NCBI RefSeq assembly: GCF_026342435.1
Contig: NZ_JAPEMT010000002.1
Span: 2,046,001-2,110,000, forward strand
DNA: 64,000 nt
DNA from: Streptomyces sp. NBC_00237
GTDB taxonomy: Bacteria; Actinomycetota; Actinomycetes; Streptomycetales; Streptomycetaceae
Direction: 5' to 3'
Position numbers and translations under genes: made by a program. The first letter of the stretch is position 1. The number at the start of each line of letters is the position of its first letter. Below the pieces are notes generated by a model that saw only the letters and a list, made by a program, of their open reading frames with translations, was not told the DNA's origin and searched no databases. Below, in pieces: positions 18,367 to 26,697 of the stretch.

Positions 18367-20244
18367 TCAGTCGGCGCCGTGCGACGGAACATCTTCCATC
18401 AGCAGGACCACTCCGCCGTTGTGCCCGTCGAACGGGGAACAGGTGACGGAGCAACTGATGCTGCGTCCGATGCGGTTGACGGCCGAGAGGCTGACGGGCC
18501 TGGACCTCTTGCCGGAGGCGACGCACTCCTGGATGACCTCCCGGAGCTCGTTCGTGGGCAGCCCGAAGTCCAGGGCGAAGAAGTTCTCGTCGACGACCTC
18601 GTCGGCCCGCAGTCCCCACAGGTCGACGGCACCCCTGTTCCAGCTCTTCACCCGCATGTTGGCGGCCAGGACGACCACGCCGGCGGCGATCGAGCCGACC
18701 ACGCCCTCCAGGAAGGCGCGGGCCTCGTCGAGGTCGGAGGTGCGCAGGCGCATCTCGTCGTTCATGGTCTCCAGTTCCTCGTGCCCGGACTGGAGTTCCT
18801 CGTTCGTCGTCTCCAGCTCCTCGTTGGTCGACTGGAGTTCCTCGTTGGTGGTCTCCAGCTCCTCGATGGAGGACTGGAGTTCCTCGTTCGTCGTCTCCAG
18901 CTCCTCGTTCGTGGACTGGAGCTCCTCGTACGCGGTCTCCAGGTCCTCCCGCACCTGTTTGACCTCGGCCTTGAGCTGGGTGGCCAGGGTGACGTCGGTG
19001 AAGGTGATGTTGACGGCGACGGGGAGCCCCGGCCCCGCGGAGATCGGCTGGATGAGGATGTCGAAGTACTGGACCATGTCGCCCAGGTGGCGCTCGGCGC
19101 CGTTCACGCGCAGCGTGCGCCGCTCGTGGGTGGCCTGGTCGATGAGGGAGCGCAGTTCGATGGGCCGGTAGGAGAGTTCCAGGTCCTGGAAGGGGCGGCC
19201 CAGATCGCCCGCGGTCAGCCCGAACCGGGAGCGCGCCTGACTGTTGATCATGACGACGGTGCCCTCGGAGTCCACGGCGACCCCGGCGCTGGGGGCGGCG
19301 TCCAGGATGAGGTCGCGGAGCTGGCGCGTACGGGTGGCTTCGCGCAGTTCGGTGCCGGTGCCGGTACCGGCCCTGACCTTGTGGGTGGAGGGGGCGTACG
19401 GCAGGCCGTCGGTGCCCGGACGGCGGCGGAAGATCCGCTGCCGGATGCTGACCGCCTCGAACCGCTCGGCGTCGTTGAGCAGCATCTCCGCCTTGCCGAG
19501 GAAGAGGTGGCCGCCCTCGCGCAGCGCGAAGCGGAAGCGGTCGACGATCTGGGCCTGGGCCTCGACGTTGAAGTACATCAGGGTGTTGCGGCAGACCAGC
19601 AGGTCGAGGCGGGAGATCGGGGCGTCCCGGGTGATGTCGTGGCGCCCGAAGATCACCCGGCGGCGCAGGTCGGCGCGGAAGACGAACTTGGCGCCGCTCT
19701 GCTCGAAGTAGCGCTCGCGCAGCTCCGCGGAGAGGGGCTCCAGGGTCTTCGCGGTGTACAGCCCGGAGCGGGCCTCGCGCAGCGCCTCCTCGTCGACGTC
19801 GGTGGCGTAGATCTTGACCCGGCTCAGCGCCTCCTCGATGCCGAGGACCTCCGCGAACATCATGGCCAGAGAGAACGCTTCCTCGCCGCTGGAGCAGCCC
19901 GCGCTCCACACCCGGATCTCGGCGCCGTCCCCGGACGCCTCGGCGATCCTCGGCACCACCTCGCGCCGGAGCAGCTCCCAGGCGTCGGGGTCGCGGAAGA
20001 CCGAGGTGACGTTGATCAGGATGGTGTTGAACAGCGTCCGGAACTCGTCGGTGTCGGTCTCCAGCAGGTCCCGGTAGTCCGCGTAGTCCTGGATCCCCGC
20101 GTCGCCCATCCGCTTGCGGATGCGCCGCCCCAGAGTGGAGCGCTTGTAGCCGGTGAAGTCGAATCCGCGGGAGTCCCGGAGGAAGTGGAGCAGCTCCTCA
20201 AGGCCCTGGTCGGCCTCCGGGGCCGCGGCCGCCCTTCTCATCAC
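18367..20244 (-). CDS. CheR-type methyltransferase fused to coiled coil and PAS domains
   Basis: This is a 625-residue multidomain signalling protein. Residues about 12-275 are CheR (GFDFTGYKRSTLGRRIRKRM, SVFRDPDAW, the SAM site VWSAGCSSGEEAFSLA, and LLVCRNTLMYF). A PAS domain follows (about 305-420). A heptad-repeat coiled coil of alternating ELQSTNEE and ELETTNEE units spans about 430-505. A second PAS domain (about 515-620) has VKSWNRGAVDLWGL. The architecture is typical of stress-signalling CheR-PAS proteins, not flagellar chemotaxis. No methyl-accepting receptor gene is in the window, so the methylated substrate is unknown. CheB-like is encoded 17 bp upstream. Confidence 0.93.
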   Translation of the reverse strand: MMRRAAAAPEADQGLEELLHFLRDSRGFDFTGYKRSTLGRRIRKRMGDAGIQDYADYRDLLETDTDEFRTLFNTILINVTSVFRDPDAWELLRREVVPRIAEASGDGAEIRVWSAGCSSGEEAFSLAMMFAEVLGIEEALSRVKIYATDVDEEALREARSGLYTAKTLEPLSAELRERYFEQSGAKFVFRADLRRRVIFGRHDITRDAPISRLDLLVCRNTLMYFNVEAQAQIVDRFRFALREGGHLFLGKAEMLLNDAERFEAVSIRQRIFRRRPGTDGLPYAPSTHKVRAGTGTGTELREATRTRQLRDLILDAAPSAGVAVDSEGTVVMINSQARSRFGLTAGDLGRPFQDLELSYRPIELRSLIDQATHERRTLRVNGAERHLGDMVQYFDILIQPISAGPGLPVAVNITFTDVTLATQLKAEVKQVREDLETAYEELQSTNEELETTNEELQSSIEELETTNEELQSTNEELETTNEELQSGHEELETMNDEMRLRTSDLDEARAFLEGVVGSIAAGVVVLAANMRVKSWNRGAVDLWGLRADEVVDENFFALDFGLPTNELREVIQECVASGKRSRPVSLSAVNRIGRSISCSVTCSPFDGHNGGVVLLMEDVPSHGAD

Positions 20245-20261
20245 TGCTCACTGCCTCTGCT

Positions 20262-20915
20262 CTAAGGATCGGTCGACCGGTGCGAACGGCCACTGGGGGC
20301 CCCCGTCGCACCCACGAGAGCACGCAGTTCCGCGGCGAGGTCTTCAAGAGGTAGCACACGGTCGACGGCACCGGTGGCGACCGCCGCGGAGGGCATCCCG
20401 TTGAACTCGGCGCTCTCGGGGTCCTCGGCGAGGACGGTCCCGTGCGCCTCCTTGACCCGGCTCACTCCCGTCGCGCCGTCCACTCCCGTACCGGTGAGTA
20501 CGCAGACGAGGGCGCGCGGCCCGTACGAGTCGGCGACGGAGGTGAAGAGGAGATCGGCGGAGGGCCGTACGAAGTGCACGAGTTCGGTGGTGGACAGCTC
20601 CAGCAGCCCGTGGGCGTGGACCAGGAGATGCCGGTTCGGCGGTGCCACGTACACCTGCCCGGCCCCGAGCCGCTCCCCCGCCTCGGCCAGCTTCACGGGC
20701 AGGGCGGACCGCCGGGCGAGCACCTCGGCGATGTAGGTGCGGTGCTGGCGGGCGAGGTGCTGCACGACGACGACGGGCAGCGGGAAATCGGCGCCGAGCC
20801 CCGCGAGCAGCACCCCCAGTCCACGGATGCCACCGGCGGAAGACGCCACCGCGACGACGTCGTAGCGCTCCTGCGCACGTGTCGTCAGGTCCGATGTCTG
20901 CCCGATGGCCGTCAC
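20262..20915 (-). CDS. CheB-type methylesterase/deamidase domain protein
   Basis: This is a 217-residue stand-alone CheB catalytic domain without a receiver domain. The Ser of the triad lies in AVASSAGGIRGLG, the His in VVVQHLARQH, and the Asp in LTGTGVDGATG. GTG at 20915 is chosen because upstream in-frame sequence looks non-coding. It should reverse methylation by the CheR domain of the next gene or deamidate a partner. Lacking the receiver, its activity is presumably controlled otherwise. It heads the four-gene minus-strand cluster. Confidence 0.9.
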   Translation of the reverse strand: MTAIGQTSDLTTRAQERYDVVAVASSAGGIRGLGVLLAGLGADFPLPVVVVQHLARQHRTYIAEVLARRSALPVKLAEAGERLGAGQVYVAPPNRHLLVHAHGLLELSTTELVHFVRPSADLLFTSVADSYGPRALVCVLTGTGVDGATGVSRVKEAHGTVLAEDPESAEFNGMPSAAVATGAVDRVLPLEDLAAELRALVGATGAPSGRSHRSTDP

Positions 20916-21068
20916 ACGGCGAGCGTATCGGACGAATCGGGCCGCGACCGGAGCAGATCGCGCCGCACGAAGCGGGATCGCCGCGTGAACCGGGATCGAT
21001 GACCGGGCGGCGAGAATTTCTGCTTCCGCTCCGCATGACTCCCACGCCCCCGGGCACGTGCCTCTGTG

Positions 21069-21106
21069 AGGGCCCCGCCACGTTCCCCCGTCGTGGCGGG
21101 GCCCCT
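21069..21106. terminator. terminator after LysR gene
   Basis: The arms AGGGCCCCGCCACG (21069-21082) and its complement (21092-21106, one bulged C) form a strong stem right after the LysR stop at 21127, reading on the minus strand. Confidence 0.75.
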
Positions 21107-21126
21107 CTGCGTTTCCGCCCGGCCAC

Positions 21127-22092
21127 TCACGCACTCACCAAGGGGCTCCCCGCCCGCTCCAGCCATTCCCGGTACGCCTTGGCCCGCAGCGCCGCATCCC
21201 GGTACGCCGCCTCCAGGTCCGCGTACAGGAGGGGGAGTTCGGGGAGCCCCGGGCGCGCCGCGAGCAGCAGGCGTACGCCCAGGGGGTCGCCCCGCAGCGG
21301 GCGGATGGCCATGTCGTCGCGGGGGCCCGAGGTGGGCTGGCAGGGGGCGACCGCCTCGCCGATGACGATCAGGGAGGACGCGGTGAGGTAGTCGCCGTGC
21401 AGCAGGGGCGGGTTGAGGCCCGCCTCGGCGAGGACGCGGCGCAGGCCGTCGCGTTCGCCGTCGACGCTCGGGTCGACCATCCAGCGGTCGCCCGCCAGGT
21501 CGGCGAGGTCCACGACCGGGGAAGCGGCGGCGGGGTGGTCGGCGGCGAGGGAGACGAACTGGGGCTCGCGGTCCAGGAGTACGCGGAATTCCAGCTCGGG
21601 CGGCAGACGCAGGGGGCAGCCCTCGACCTCGTGGACGAAGGCGACGTCCAGGGCGCCCGAGGCGACCATGCTCAGCAGGGCGCCGGCGGAGACGTCGACG
21701 TGGAGGGTGGTGTTCGCGTCGGGGAGGCGGAGTCTGAGTCTTCGGAGCCAGAGCGCGACGACCCGGCTCGCGGTGGAGCCGATGTGCAGGACCGGGCCCT
21801 CGCCGGGTCCTGACCCGCGCGTGCGGGCGGCTTCGGCGCGGGTCTCGGTGATGAGTTCGCTCATGCCGTCGACCAGAGGGCGGGCCCGGGAGAGCAGGGA
21901 CTGGCCGAGCGGGGTGGGACGGCAGCCGGTACGGCGGCGGGAGAAGAGTTCCGCGCCCACGGAGTTCTCGATGCGGCGCAGCTGGGTGGTGAGGGAGGGC
22001 TGGCTCATGCCCAGGGTGCGGGCGGCCTTGTGCAGGCTGCCCGCGTCGGCGATCGCGACGAGTGCACGAAGGTGGCGGACTTCGAGCTCCAT
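21127..22092 (-). CDS. LysR-family regulator, SnpR-like
   Basis: This is a 321-residue protein with an N-terminal winged helix (MELEVRHLRALVAIADAGSL, then SQPSLTTQLRRIENSVGAEL) and a co-inducer-binding domain. It lies divergent to a snapalysin gene, the arrangement of the known SnpR/SnpA pairs in S. coelicolor and S. lividans, where the LysR protein activates the protease. A 7-bp inverted repeat between the genes is a good operator candidate. Identity as SnpR is by context; the inducer is unknown. Confidence 0.9.
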   Translation of the reverse strand: MELEVRHLRALVAIADAGSLHKAARTLGMSQPSLTTQLRRIENSVGAELFSRRRTGCRPTPLGQSLLSRARPLVDGMSELITETRAEAARTRGSGPGEGPVLHIGSTASRVVALWLRRLRLRLPDANTTLHVDVSAGALLSMVASGALDVAFVHEVEGCPLRLPPELEFRVLLDREPQFVSLAADHPAAASPVVDLADLAGDRWMVDPSVDGERDGLRRVLAEAGLNPPLLHGDYLTASSLIVIGEAVAPCQPTSGPRDDMAIRPLRGDPLGVRLLLAARPGLPELPLLYADLEAAYRDAALRAKAYREWLERAGSPLVSA

Positions 22093-22210
22093 GGGGGCGA
22101 GGGTAGGGCTGCGTCTCCCCGGGCACCAGAGGCCCCGCCTCCGCTTCACCGGTCAACTGGCTTGATCTCGTACGGAGTTGGGGTGGTCGCCGACTCCCGT
22201 TCGGCGGGGG

Positions 22211-22240
22211 GATGTCATGGAGCTATCAGCGGTTGACATC
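22211..22240. promoter_or_regulatory. candidate LysR operator and protease promoter
   Basis: GATGTCA at 22211-22217 is repeated inverted as TGACATC at 22234-22240 with 16 bp between. The right arm overlaps a TTGACA (22233-22238) that could be a -35 for the protease. A dyad at this distance between divergent LysR and target genes is what the family uses. Confidence 0.5.
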
Positions 22241-22326
22241 ATGCGCGGCCCGCCCCGGCTCCCCCACACTCTCCCCAGTCCCACCTGAACACGGCCTCAC
22301 CCGCACGGCGTTCCACCCGAGTTCTT

Positions 22327-22367
22327 CCCCATCCCCATCCCCATCCCCTTCCCCATCCCCATCCCCA
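22327..22367. repeat. CCCCAT hexanucleotide repeat in protease leader
   Basis: CCCC blocks separated by AT (once TT) give about seven 6-bp units in the untranslated region, ending about 50 bp before the snapalysin start. Such a tract can expand or contract by slippage and would change leader length without touching the protein. Confidence 0.8.
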
Positions 22368-22415
22368 CCGAGCCCGGACCCGCCGGGCCACCGGACAGCA
22401 GGGAGACCCCCCACC

Positions 22416-23045
22416 ATGAGACACCCCCGTGCCTTCTTCGCCGCCGCTCTCGGCCTCGGCCTCGCCGCCGTCGGTGCCGCCCCCGCCGCGAACGCCGTCG
22501 CGCCCACCTCGGCGCCGGTGAGTTCGTACGCGACGTACGAGCAGTCCAAGGAGAACGCCGCCGCCACCAAGGCGTTCCAGCAGGCCGTGCTGAAGTCGGT
22601 GCGCGAGCAGCGCGCCGCCAACCCCGGCATCCAGGTCGTCACCGTCCGCTACAGCACGACGAGCGCGCCCAGCTTCCGCACCCAGATAGCCCGTTCCACG
22701 CAGATCTGGAACAGCTCGGTGACCAACGTGAAGCTCCAGGAGGTCACCTCCGGCGCCAACTTCACGTACCGCGAGGGCAATGACTCGCGCGGCTCCTACG
22801 CCAGCACCGACGGCCACGGCCGGGGCTACATCTTCCTGGACTACCGGCAGAACCAGCAGTACAACTCCACCCGCGTCACCGCCCATGAGACCGGTCACGT
22901 CCTCGGTCTCCCGGACCACTACTCGGGCCCGTGCAGCGAGCTGATGTCGGGCGGCGGCCCCGGCACGTCCTGCCAGAACGCCAACCCGAACGCGGCTGAG
23001 CGCTCCCGGGTGAACCAGCTGTGGGCGAACGGCCTCGTCGGCTAG
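22416..23045 (+). CDS. snpA: snapalysin-type secreted metalloprotease (M7)
   Basis: This is a 209-residue precursor with ATG at 22416 (GGGAG just upstream). The signal peptide is MRHPRAFFAAALGLGLAAVG, cut near AANA. A short propeptide of about 45 residues precedes the mature protease. The zinc site is HETGHVLGLPD, fitting the HExxHxxGxxD motif of the smallest known metalloproteases, and ELMSGG supplies the Met-turn. Two Cys (GPCSEL and GTSCQN) probably form a disulfide. It acts extracellularly, and transcription is probably activated by the divergent LysR protein. Confidence 0.94.
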   Translation: MRHPRAFFAAALGLGLAAVGAAPAANAVAPTSAPVSSYATYEQSKENAAATKAFQQAVLKSVREQRAANPGIQVVTVRYSTTSAPSFRTQIARSTQIWNSSVTNVKLQEVTSGANFTYREGNDSRGSYASTDGHGRGYIFLDYRQNQQYNSTRVTAHETGHVLGLPDHYSGPCSELMSGGGPGTSCQNANPNAAERSRVNQLWANGLVG

Positions 23046-23066
23046 TCCCCCGCTGTCACGTCACCC

Positions 23067-23100
23067 GTGTGCCCGTACGGTCCTGACCGTACGGGCACAC
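23067..23100. terminator. 16-bp perfect hairpin, convergent terminator
   Basis: The arms 23067-23082 and 23085-23100 are fully complementary with a 2-nt loop, between snapalysin and the convergent hypothetical gene. Confidence 0.8.
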
Positions 23101-23118
23101 ACGCGTGCGGGCCTGACC

Positions 23119-23952
23119 TCAGGCCGTCGAAGCCGAAGCCGACTCCTGTGAGGACAGCGGGGGCTGCGACGGGGACTGCGAGGGCGGCGATGACTGCGAG
23201 GACAAGCCGACGGACTGCGGAGGCTTGAAATCGCCCTCTACGGGGAGCGGTTCCAGGCGTGGCGCAGGGAAGGCGCCCCGATGCCCGGTGCCGGGCCCCT
23301 CGGCGGGCCTGCGTTCGAAGTCGGGGCAGCGGTGGGTCTCTTGGACGGAGCCGGAGTTGCGGTCCCAGAGGTCGAGGACGGCGTCCTTGTCCGCCGCCTC
23401 GCGGTAGGCGTCCTTGGCGTCCCGGAAGCAGGTCAGGCGGCCGAAGAAGCCCGGCTCCGCCGCCGGGAAGTAGTCGGAGAACGCGCAGGAGAGACAGGAC
23501 TTGAGGTACGAGCCCGGGGGCAGCTGGCGCTGGATCTCGGCGAGCGCGCCCTCGAAGTCGTTCTCGGCGTGCCCGGACGTGTACAGCGCGCCGTCGAAGT
23601 GCAGGGCGAGCCCGAGGTGCAGGCGTTCCAGGTCACCGTCGGGTGCTCCCGGGGCCGGGCGGCCGAGGGAGAGCAGGCAGCGCAGGGCGGCCCGGTGCAC
23701 CGTGCCGTCGTCGTACACCGGCATCGGTATGTCCCACTCCAGGACGCAGCCGCACAGCGCGCCCGCTGGCGTGAGGGTGAAGGTGCCGTCGTCCGGCGGT
23801 ACTTCGGGGTCGGGGAAGAGGCCGGTGAAGGATTCCCCGGCGAGTTCGTGTCCCCGGACGCGGGCGTGCAGACGCCGCCCGTCGGTGCTGAGGGTGAGGG
23901 CTTCCGTACCGGCGCTGTCGCGGTACCAGCCGACCCATGACTCTCCTGTCAT
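23119..23952 (-). CDS. conserved hypothetical protein (DUF6304-like)
   Basis: This is a 277-residue protein with ATG at 23952 (MTGESWVGWYRDSAGTEALT). The first 100 residues look beta-rich. A Cys-containing central stretch (CGCVLEWDIPMP, then SCLSCAFSDYFP, LTCFRDAKDAYREAADK and HRCPDFERRP) could bind a metal. The last 45 residues are low complexity, with Ser, Pro and Gln. There is no signal peptide. The gene stands alone between two hairpins. The name DUF6304 is a tentative match from memory. Confidence 0.75.
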   Translation of the reverse strand: MTGESWVGWYRDSAGTEALTLSTDGRRLHARVRGHELAGESFTGLFPDPEVPPDDGTFTLTPAGALCGCVLEWDIPMPVYDDGTVHRAALRCLLSLGRPAPGAPDGDLERLHLGLALHFDGALYTSGHAENDFEGALAEIQRQLPPGSYLKSCLSCAFSDYFPAAEPGFFGRLTCFRDAKDAYREAADKDAVLDLWDRNSGSVQETHRCPDFERRPAEGPGTGHRGAFPAPRLEPLPVEGDFKPPQSVGLSSQSSPPSQSPSQPPLSSQESASASTA

Positions 23953-24046
23953 GGGCGGGACTTTAGTGCGTCCGGGGCACCCGGCGATCATCGAGCGGGT
24001 GCCGCTTTCGGCCGCCGGGCGTGGACGGCCGCCGGGCGGAGGGGGA

Positions 24047-24078
24047 GGACGGCCGCCGGGCCCGCGCGGCGGCCGTCC
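24047..24078 (-). terminator. terminator after reductase pair
   Basis: GGACGGCCGCCG (24047-24058) pairs perfectly with 24067-24078 just downstream of the reductase stop at 24088. Confidence 0.65.
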
Positions 24079-24087
24079 GGGGCGCGG

Positions 24088-24675
24088 TCACCGGGCCTTG
24101 CGGTAGGTCGTGACGACGGCACCGTTGTCGAAGGTCCGGCACTCGGTCAACTCGTAGCGCCGCAGTCCGAATCCGGCGGACGCCATCGGGACGCCGGAGC
24201 CGACGAGGAGCGGGTAGGTCTTGATGATCAGCTCGTCGATCTCGTCGATGAGCTGACCGGCGATCTCACCGCCGCCGCAGAGGTAGATGCCGAGTTCACC
24301 GTCCTCCGCCTTCAACTCCCTGACCTTTGCGACCAGATCGCCCCGGATCAGTTCGACCGAGGGGTCCGGGTACGCGGCGAGGGTGCGGGAGGCGACGTAC
24401 TGGCGCAGATGCGCGTACGGGCTGGTGACACCCTGGTCGTACGCGACCTGATTGCTCTTGCGGCCCTGGATGACGGTGTCGAAGCGGGTCAACGGCTTGT
24501 CGGCGATGCCGAAGTGCTCGCGGGCGAGGGTCGGCAGGGTGTCGGCGAACGCGTCGAACATGAAGCGGTGGTATTCGCCGCTCGCCAACTGCTCGAAGAA
24601 CGCGCCGTCACCCGTGTCCGGGTGGCCGATGAATCCGTCGAGGGACGCGGCGACGTAGTAGGTCAGCTTGCGCAA
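24088..24675 (-). CDS. dihydrofolate-reductase-like (RibD C-terminal) protein A
   Basis: This 195-residue protein of the DHFR/RibD-C superfamily begins MRKLTYYVAASLDGFIGHPD and contains DTVIQGRKSNQ, SPYAHLRQYV and IYLCGGGEIAGQLIDEIDEL. The start is a TTG at 24675, only 5 bp after the stop of its paralogue, so it is probably translationally coupled. No folate or riboflavin genes are nearby; the family includes many NADPH-dependent reductases of unknown substrate. It is clearly paralogous to the upstream gene over its whole length. Confidence 0.86.
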   Translation of the reverse strand: MRKLTYYVAASLDGFIGHPDTGDGAFFEQLASGEYHRFMFDAFADTLPTLAREHFGIADKPLTRFDTVIQGRKSNQVAYDQGVTSPYAHLRQYVASRTLAAYPDPSVELIRGDLVAKVRELKAEDGELGIYLCGGGEIAGQLIDEIDELIIKTYPLLVGSGVPMASAGFGLRRYELTECRTFDNGAVVTTYRKAR

Positions 24676-24680
24676 GCGGG

Positions 24681-25265
24681 TCAGCCCTTCAGCCGGGAGT
24701 AGGTGAGTACGACGGTGCCGTTCTCGAACGAGCGGGTGGAGTCGAGCGAGAAGGAGTGCACGCCGAACTCCGCGGTGAAGACCCGGATTCCGTCGCCGAG
24801 GACGACGGGGTAGACCTTCAGGACGAGTTCGTCGATCTCGTCGAGGAGCTGGCCCGCGATCTCCGCGCCGCCGCCGAGGTAGATGCCGAGTCCGGCCTCC
24901 TCGACCTTCAACTCCCTTACCTTTTCGGCCAGATCACCCGAGATGAGCTCGACCGCCGGGTCGGGGGACGCGGCCAGACTGCGGGAGACGACGTACTGGC
25001 GCAGATGCGCGTACGGGCTGGTGATGCCGATGTCGAGAGCGGCCTGGTAGGTGGTGCGGCCCTGGATCATCGTGTCGAAGTGCGTATTGGGCGCCTCGTC
25101 GGCACCGAGCGCGGTGCGGACGTGCGTGGGCAGGCACTCCGGGTACGCACCGACCAGGAAGTCGTTCAGGAACTCCTCACTGACCGGGTAGGCGTCGATC
25201 GCGTGGTCCGGCGCGGCGATGAAGCCGTCGAGGGACATTCCGACGAAGTACGTGAGCTTTCGCAA
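24681..25265 (-). CDS. dihydrofolate-reductase-like (RibD C-terminal) protein B
   Basis: This 194-residue paralogue of protein A (shared ITSPYAHLRQYV, IYLGGGAEIAGQLLDEIDEL) has its start at TTG 25265, with AAGGA about 7 nt upstream. There is no ATG or GTG in frame nearby that would preserve the LRKLTYFVGMSLDGF beginning shared with its partner. It is the first gene of a two-gene operon divergent from a TetR regulator, which probably controls it. The substrate is unknown; reduction of a small xenobiotic or pterin-like molecule is possible. Confidence 0.86.
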   Translation of the reverse strand: MRKLTYFVGMSLDGFIAAPDHAIDAYPVSEEFLNDFLVGAYPECLPTHVRTALGADEAPNTHFDTMIQGRTTYQAALDIGITSPYAHLRQYVVSRSLAASPDPAVELISGDLAEKVRELKVEEAGLGIYLGGGAEIAGQLLDEIDELVLKVYPVVLGDGIRVFTAEFGVHSFSLDSTRSFENGTVVLTYSRLKG

Positions 25266-25312
25266 GCGGGGTCCTTTTCGGGGTGGGGGTGTGCTTTCTG
25301 GCTCGCCGCCAG

Positions 25313-25348
25313 AACCACGACAGCTATAGTGCTTCAGGTGTAGTGGTT
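25313..25348. promoter_or_regulatory. candidate TetR operator between reductases and tetR
   Basis: AACCAC (25313-25318) and GTGGTT (25343-25348) form inverted arms centred between the divergent starts. TATAGT at 25325-25330 between them is a good -10 candidate. Autorepression and control of the reductase pair are inferred. Confidence 0.4.
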
Positions 25349-25392
25349 GCGCAAGCCTTTTACGGCGCCAGATGTGAGAAGGACGAGACCCC

Positions 25393-25974
25393 ATGGCCAA
25401 GAACCCCGAAAGACGAACCGCCCTCCTGGACGCCGCCATTGAGGTGCTCACCGACGAGGGGGCGCGCGGGCTCACCTTCCGCGCCGTCGACGCCCGCGCC
25501 GGAACCCCCACCGGCACGGCCTCCAACTACTTCGCCGACCGCGACGCCCTGCTCGCGCAGACCGCGGCGCGGGTCAACGAGCGGATGATCCCCGACCCGG
25601 CGCACGTGGCACGCCTGATGGCCCCCGAACCGTCCCGGGAGCTGATCACACAGCTGATGCAGGACCTCGTGCGCCGCATGACCGCCGAGCGCTCCGGCTA
25701 CCTCGCGATGCTGGAGCTGCGCCTGGAAGCCACCCGGCGGCCCGGCCTGCGCGAGGAGCTGAACCGGACCGTCCGGGAGCAGTTCGACGAGAACCTCCGC
25801 TTCCACCTGGTGTCCGGCCTGCCGGGCGACGCCGACGACATGCGGGTCCTCTACCTGGCCATGACGGGCCTGCTGGTGGAGCACTTCACCCTGCCGGAGA
25901 TGCTCTCGGACACGCAGGAGGCCCTGGACGCGCTGGTCGCCACGACGGTGGAGCGGATCTTCCCGACCGGGTGA
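25393..25974 (+). CDS. TetR-family regulator
   Basis: This 193-residue protein has an N-terminal TetR helix-turn-helix (RRTALLDAAIEVLTDEGARG, then GTPTGTASNYFADRDALL). The remainder is the helical ligand-binding domain. It is transcribed away from the two reductase-like genes and probably represses them. The ligand is unknown. It converges on the GNAT gene with a 39-bp gap. Confidence 0.92.
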   Translation: MAKNPERRTALLDAAIEVLTDEGARGLTFRAVDARAGTPTGTASNYFADRDALLAQTAARVNERMIPDPAHVARLMAPEPSRELITQLMQDLVRRMTAERSGYLAMLELRLEATRRPGLREELNRTVREQFDENLRFHLVSGLPGDADDMRVLYLAMTGLLVEHFTLPEMLSDTQEALDALVATTVERIFPTG

Positions 25975-26013
25975 ACCCCCGGGCCCGTACGCCTACTTCC
26001 GCGGGTACGTCTG

Positions 26014-26619
26014 CTACTTCTGCGGGAACGTCTGCGCGTCGCGCCACATCGGGTACATCACCGGCCCCCCGTACGGCAGCCGCAACGGCTCCCCGATGTC
26101 GGCGAAGCCCCTGCGCAGGTACAACTCCCGGCTGCGCTCGCTGCTCGCCTCCAGGTACGCGGCCGTGCCGTCGCGGTCGCAGGCGTCCAGCACGGGAGCC
26201 ATCAGCGCGCTCCCGAGGCCCTCGCCCTGCCGCTCCGGGTCCACGCCGATGATCCACAGGTACGCGTGCTCCCGGTGGTGCGGGTGGATGGCGGCGGTGT
26301 ACGTGCTGACGAGTTCGACGCGCTCGTTGTCCGGGTCGACGGCGGCCCGCAGCTGGGCGGGCCCGTCGTCCGGCCCCGGCTCGCCCGCCGGGGTGGGCAG
26401 CCACATCGCGACCGCCGACAGGTCCTCCGTCACGTCCACCCAGCCGTCCTTGAGGACCTGGTCGAAGAAGCCGCCCATCATCTGCGGGTGCACCCGGCGG
26501 TAGTGCTGGACGTCCGGGAAGATCCACTTGCTCACCGGGTCGTCCTGGAACGCCTCGTCCACCAGCCGGACCACCGCGTCCCGGTCAAACCCGGTCGCCT
26601 GCCGTATCCGTACGCCCAT
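26014..26619 (-). CDS. GNAT-family N-acetyltransferase, encapsulin cluster
   Basis: This is a 201-residue protein with ATG at 26619 (GGAG 7 nt upstream). The fold signature is DEAFQDDPVSKWIFPD at the start, HAYLWIIGVDPERQGEGLGS (the Q/RxxGxG/A acetyl-CoA loop) and YLEASSERSRELYLRRGF. It lies 119 bp downstream of the polyprenyl synthase gene on the same strand, so it may belong to the encapsulin cluster. Whether it is cargo, modifier or bystander cannot be told. The substrate is unknown. Confidence 0.88.
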   Translation of the reverse strand: MGVRIRQATGFDRDAVVRLVDEAFQDDPVSKWIFPDVQHYRRVHPQMMGGFFDQVLKDGWVDVTEDLSAVAMWLPTPAGEPGPDDGPAQLRAAVDPDNERVELVSTYTAAIHPHHREHAYLWIIGVDPERQGEGLGSALMAPVLDACDRDGTAAYLEASSERSRELYLRRGFADIGEPLRLPYGGPVMYPMWRDAQTFPQK

Positions 26620-26697
26620 GCTCGTTCTCCGTATCCCGTACCTGCTCAACGAACGGCCATGATCGCAGAGTTGAAGGATACGGAGCCGGGCCCGCCG

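Noticed and set aside
18344..19909. Apparent 815-residue protein made by extending the second GAF-ANTAR gene upstream
   Set aside because: The extension lies inside the CheR-PAS gene in another frame. The ATG at 18343 begins the real coding pattern.
18367..20915. CheB/CheR genes as part of a flagellar chemotaxis operon
   Set aside because: No cheA, cheW, receptor or flagellar gene is nearby, CheB lacks its receiver domain, and the host genus is non-flagellated.
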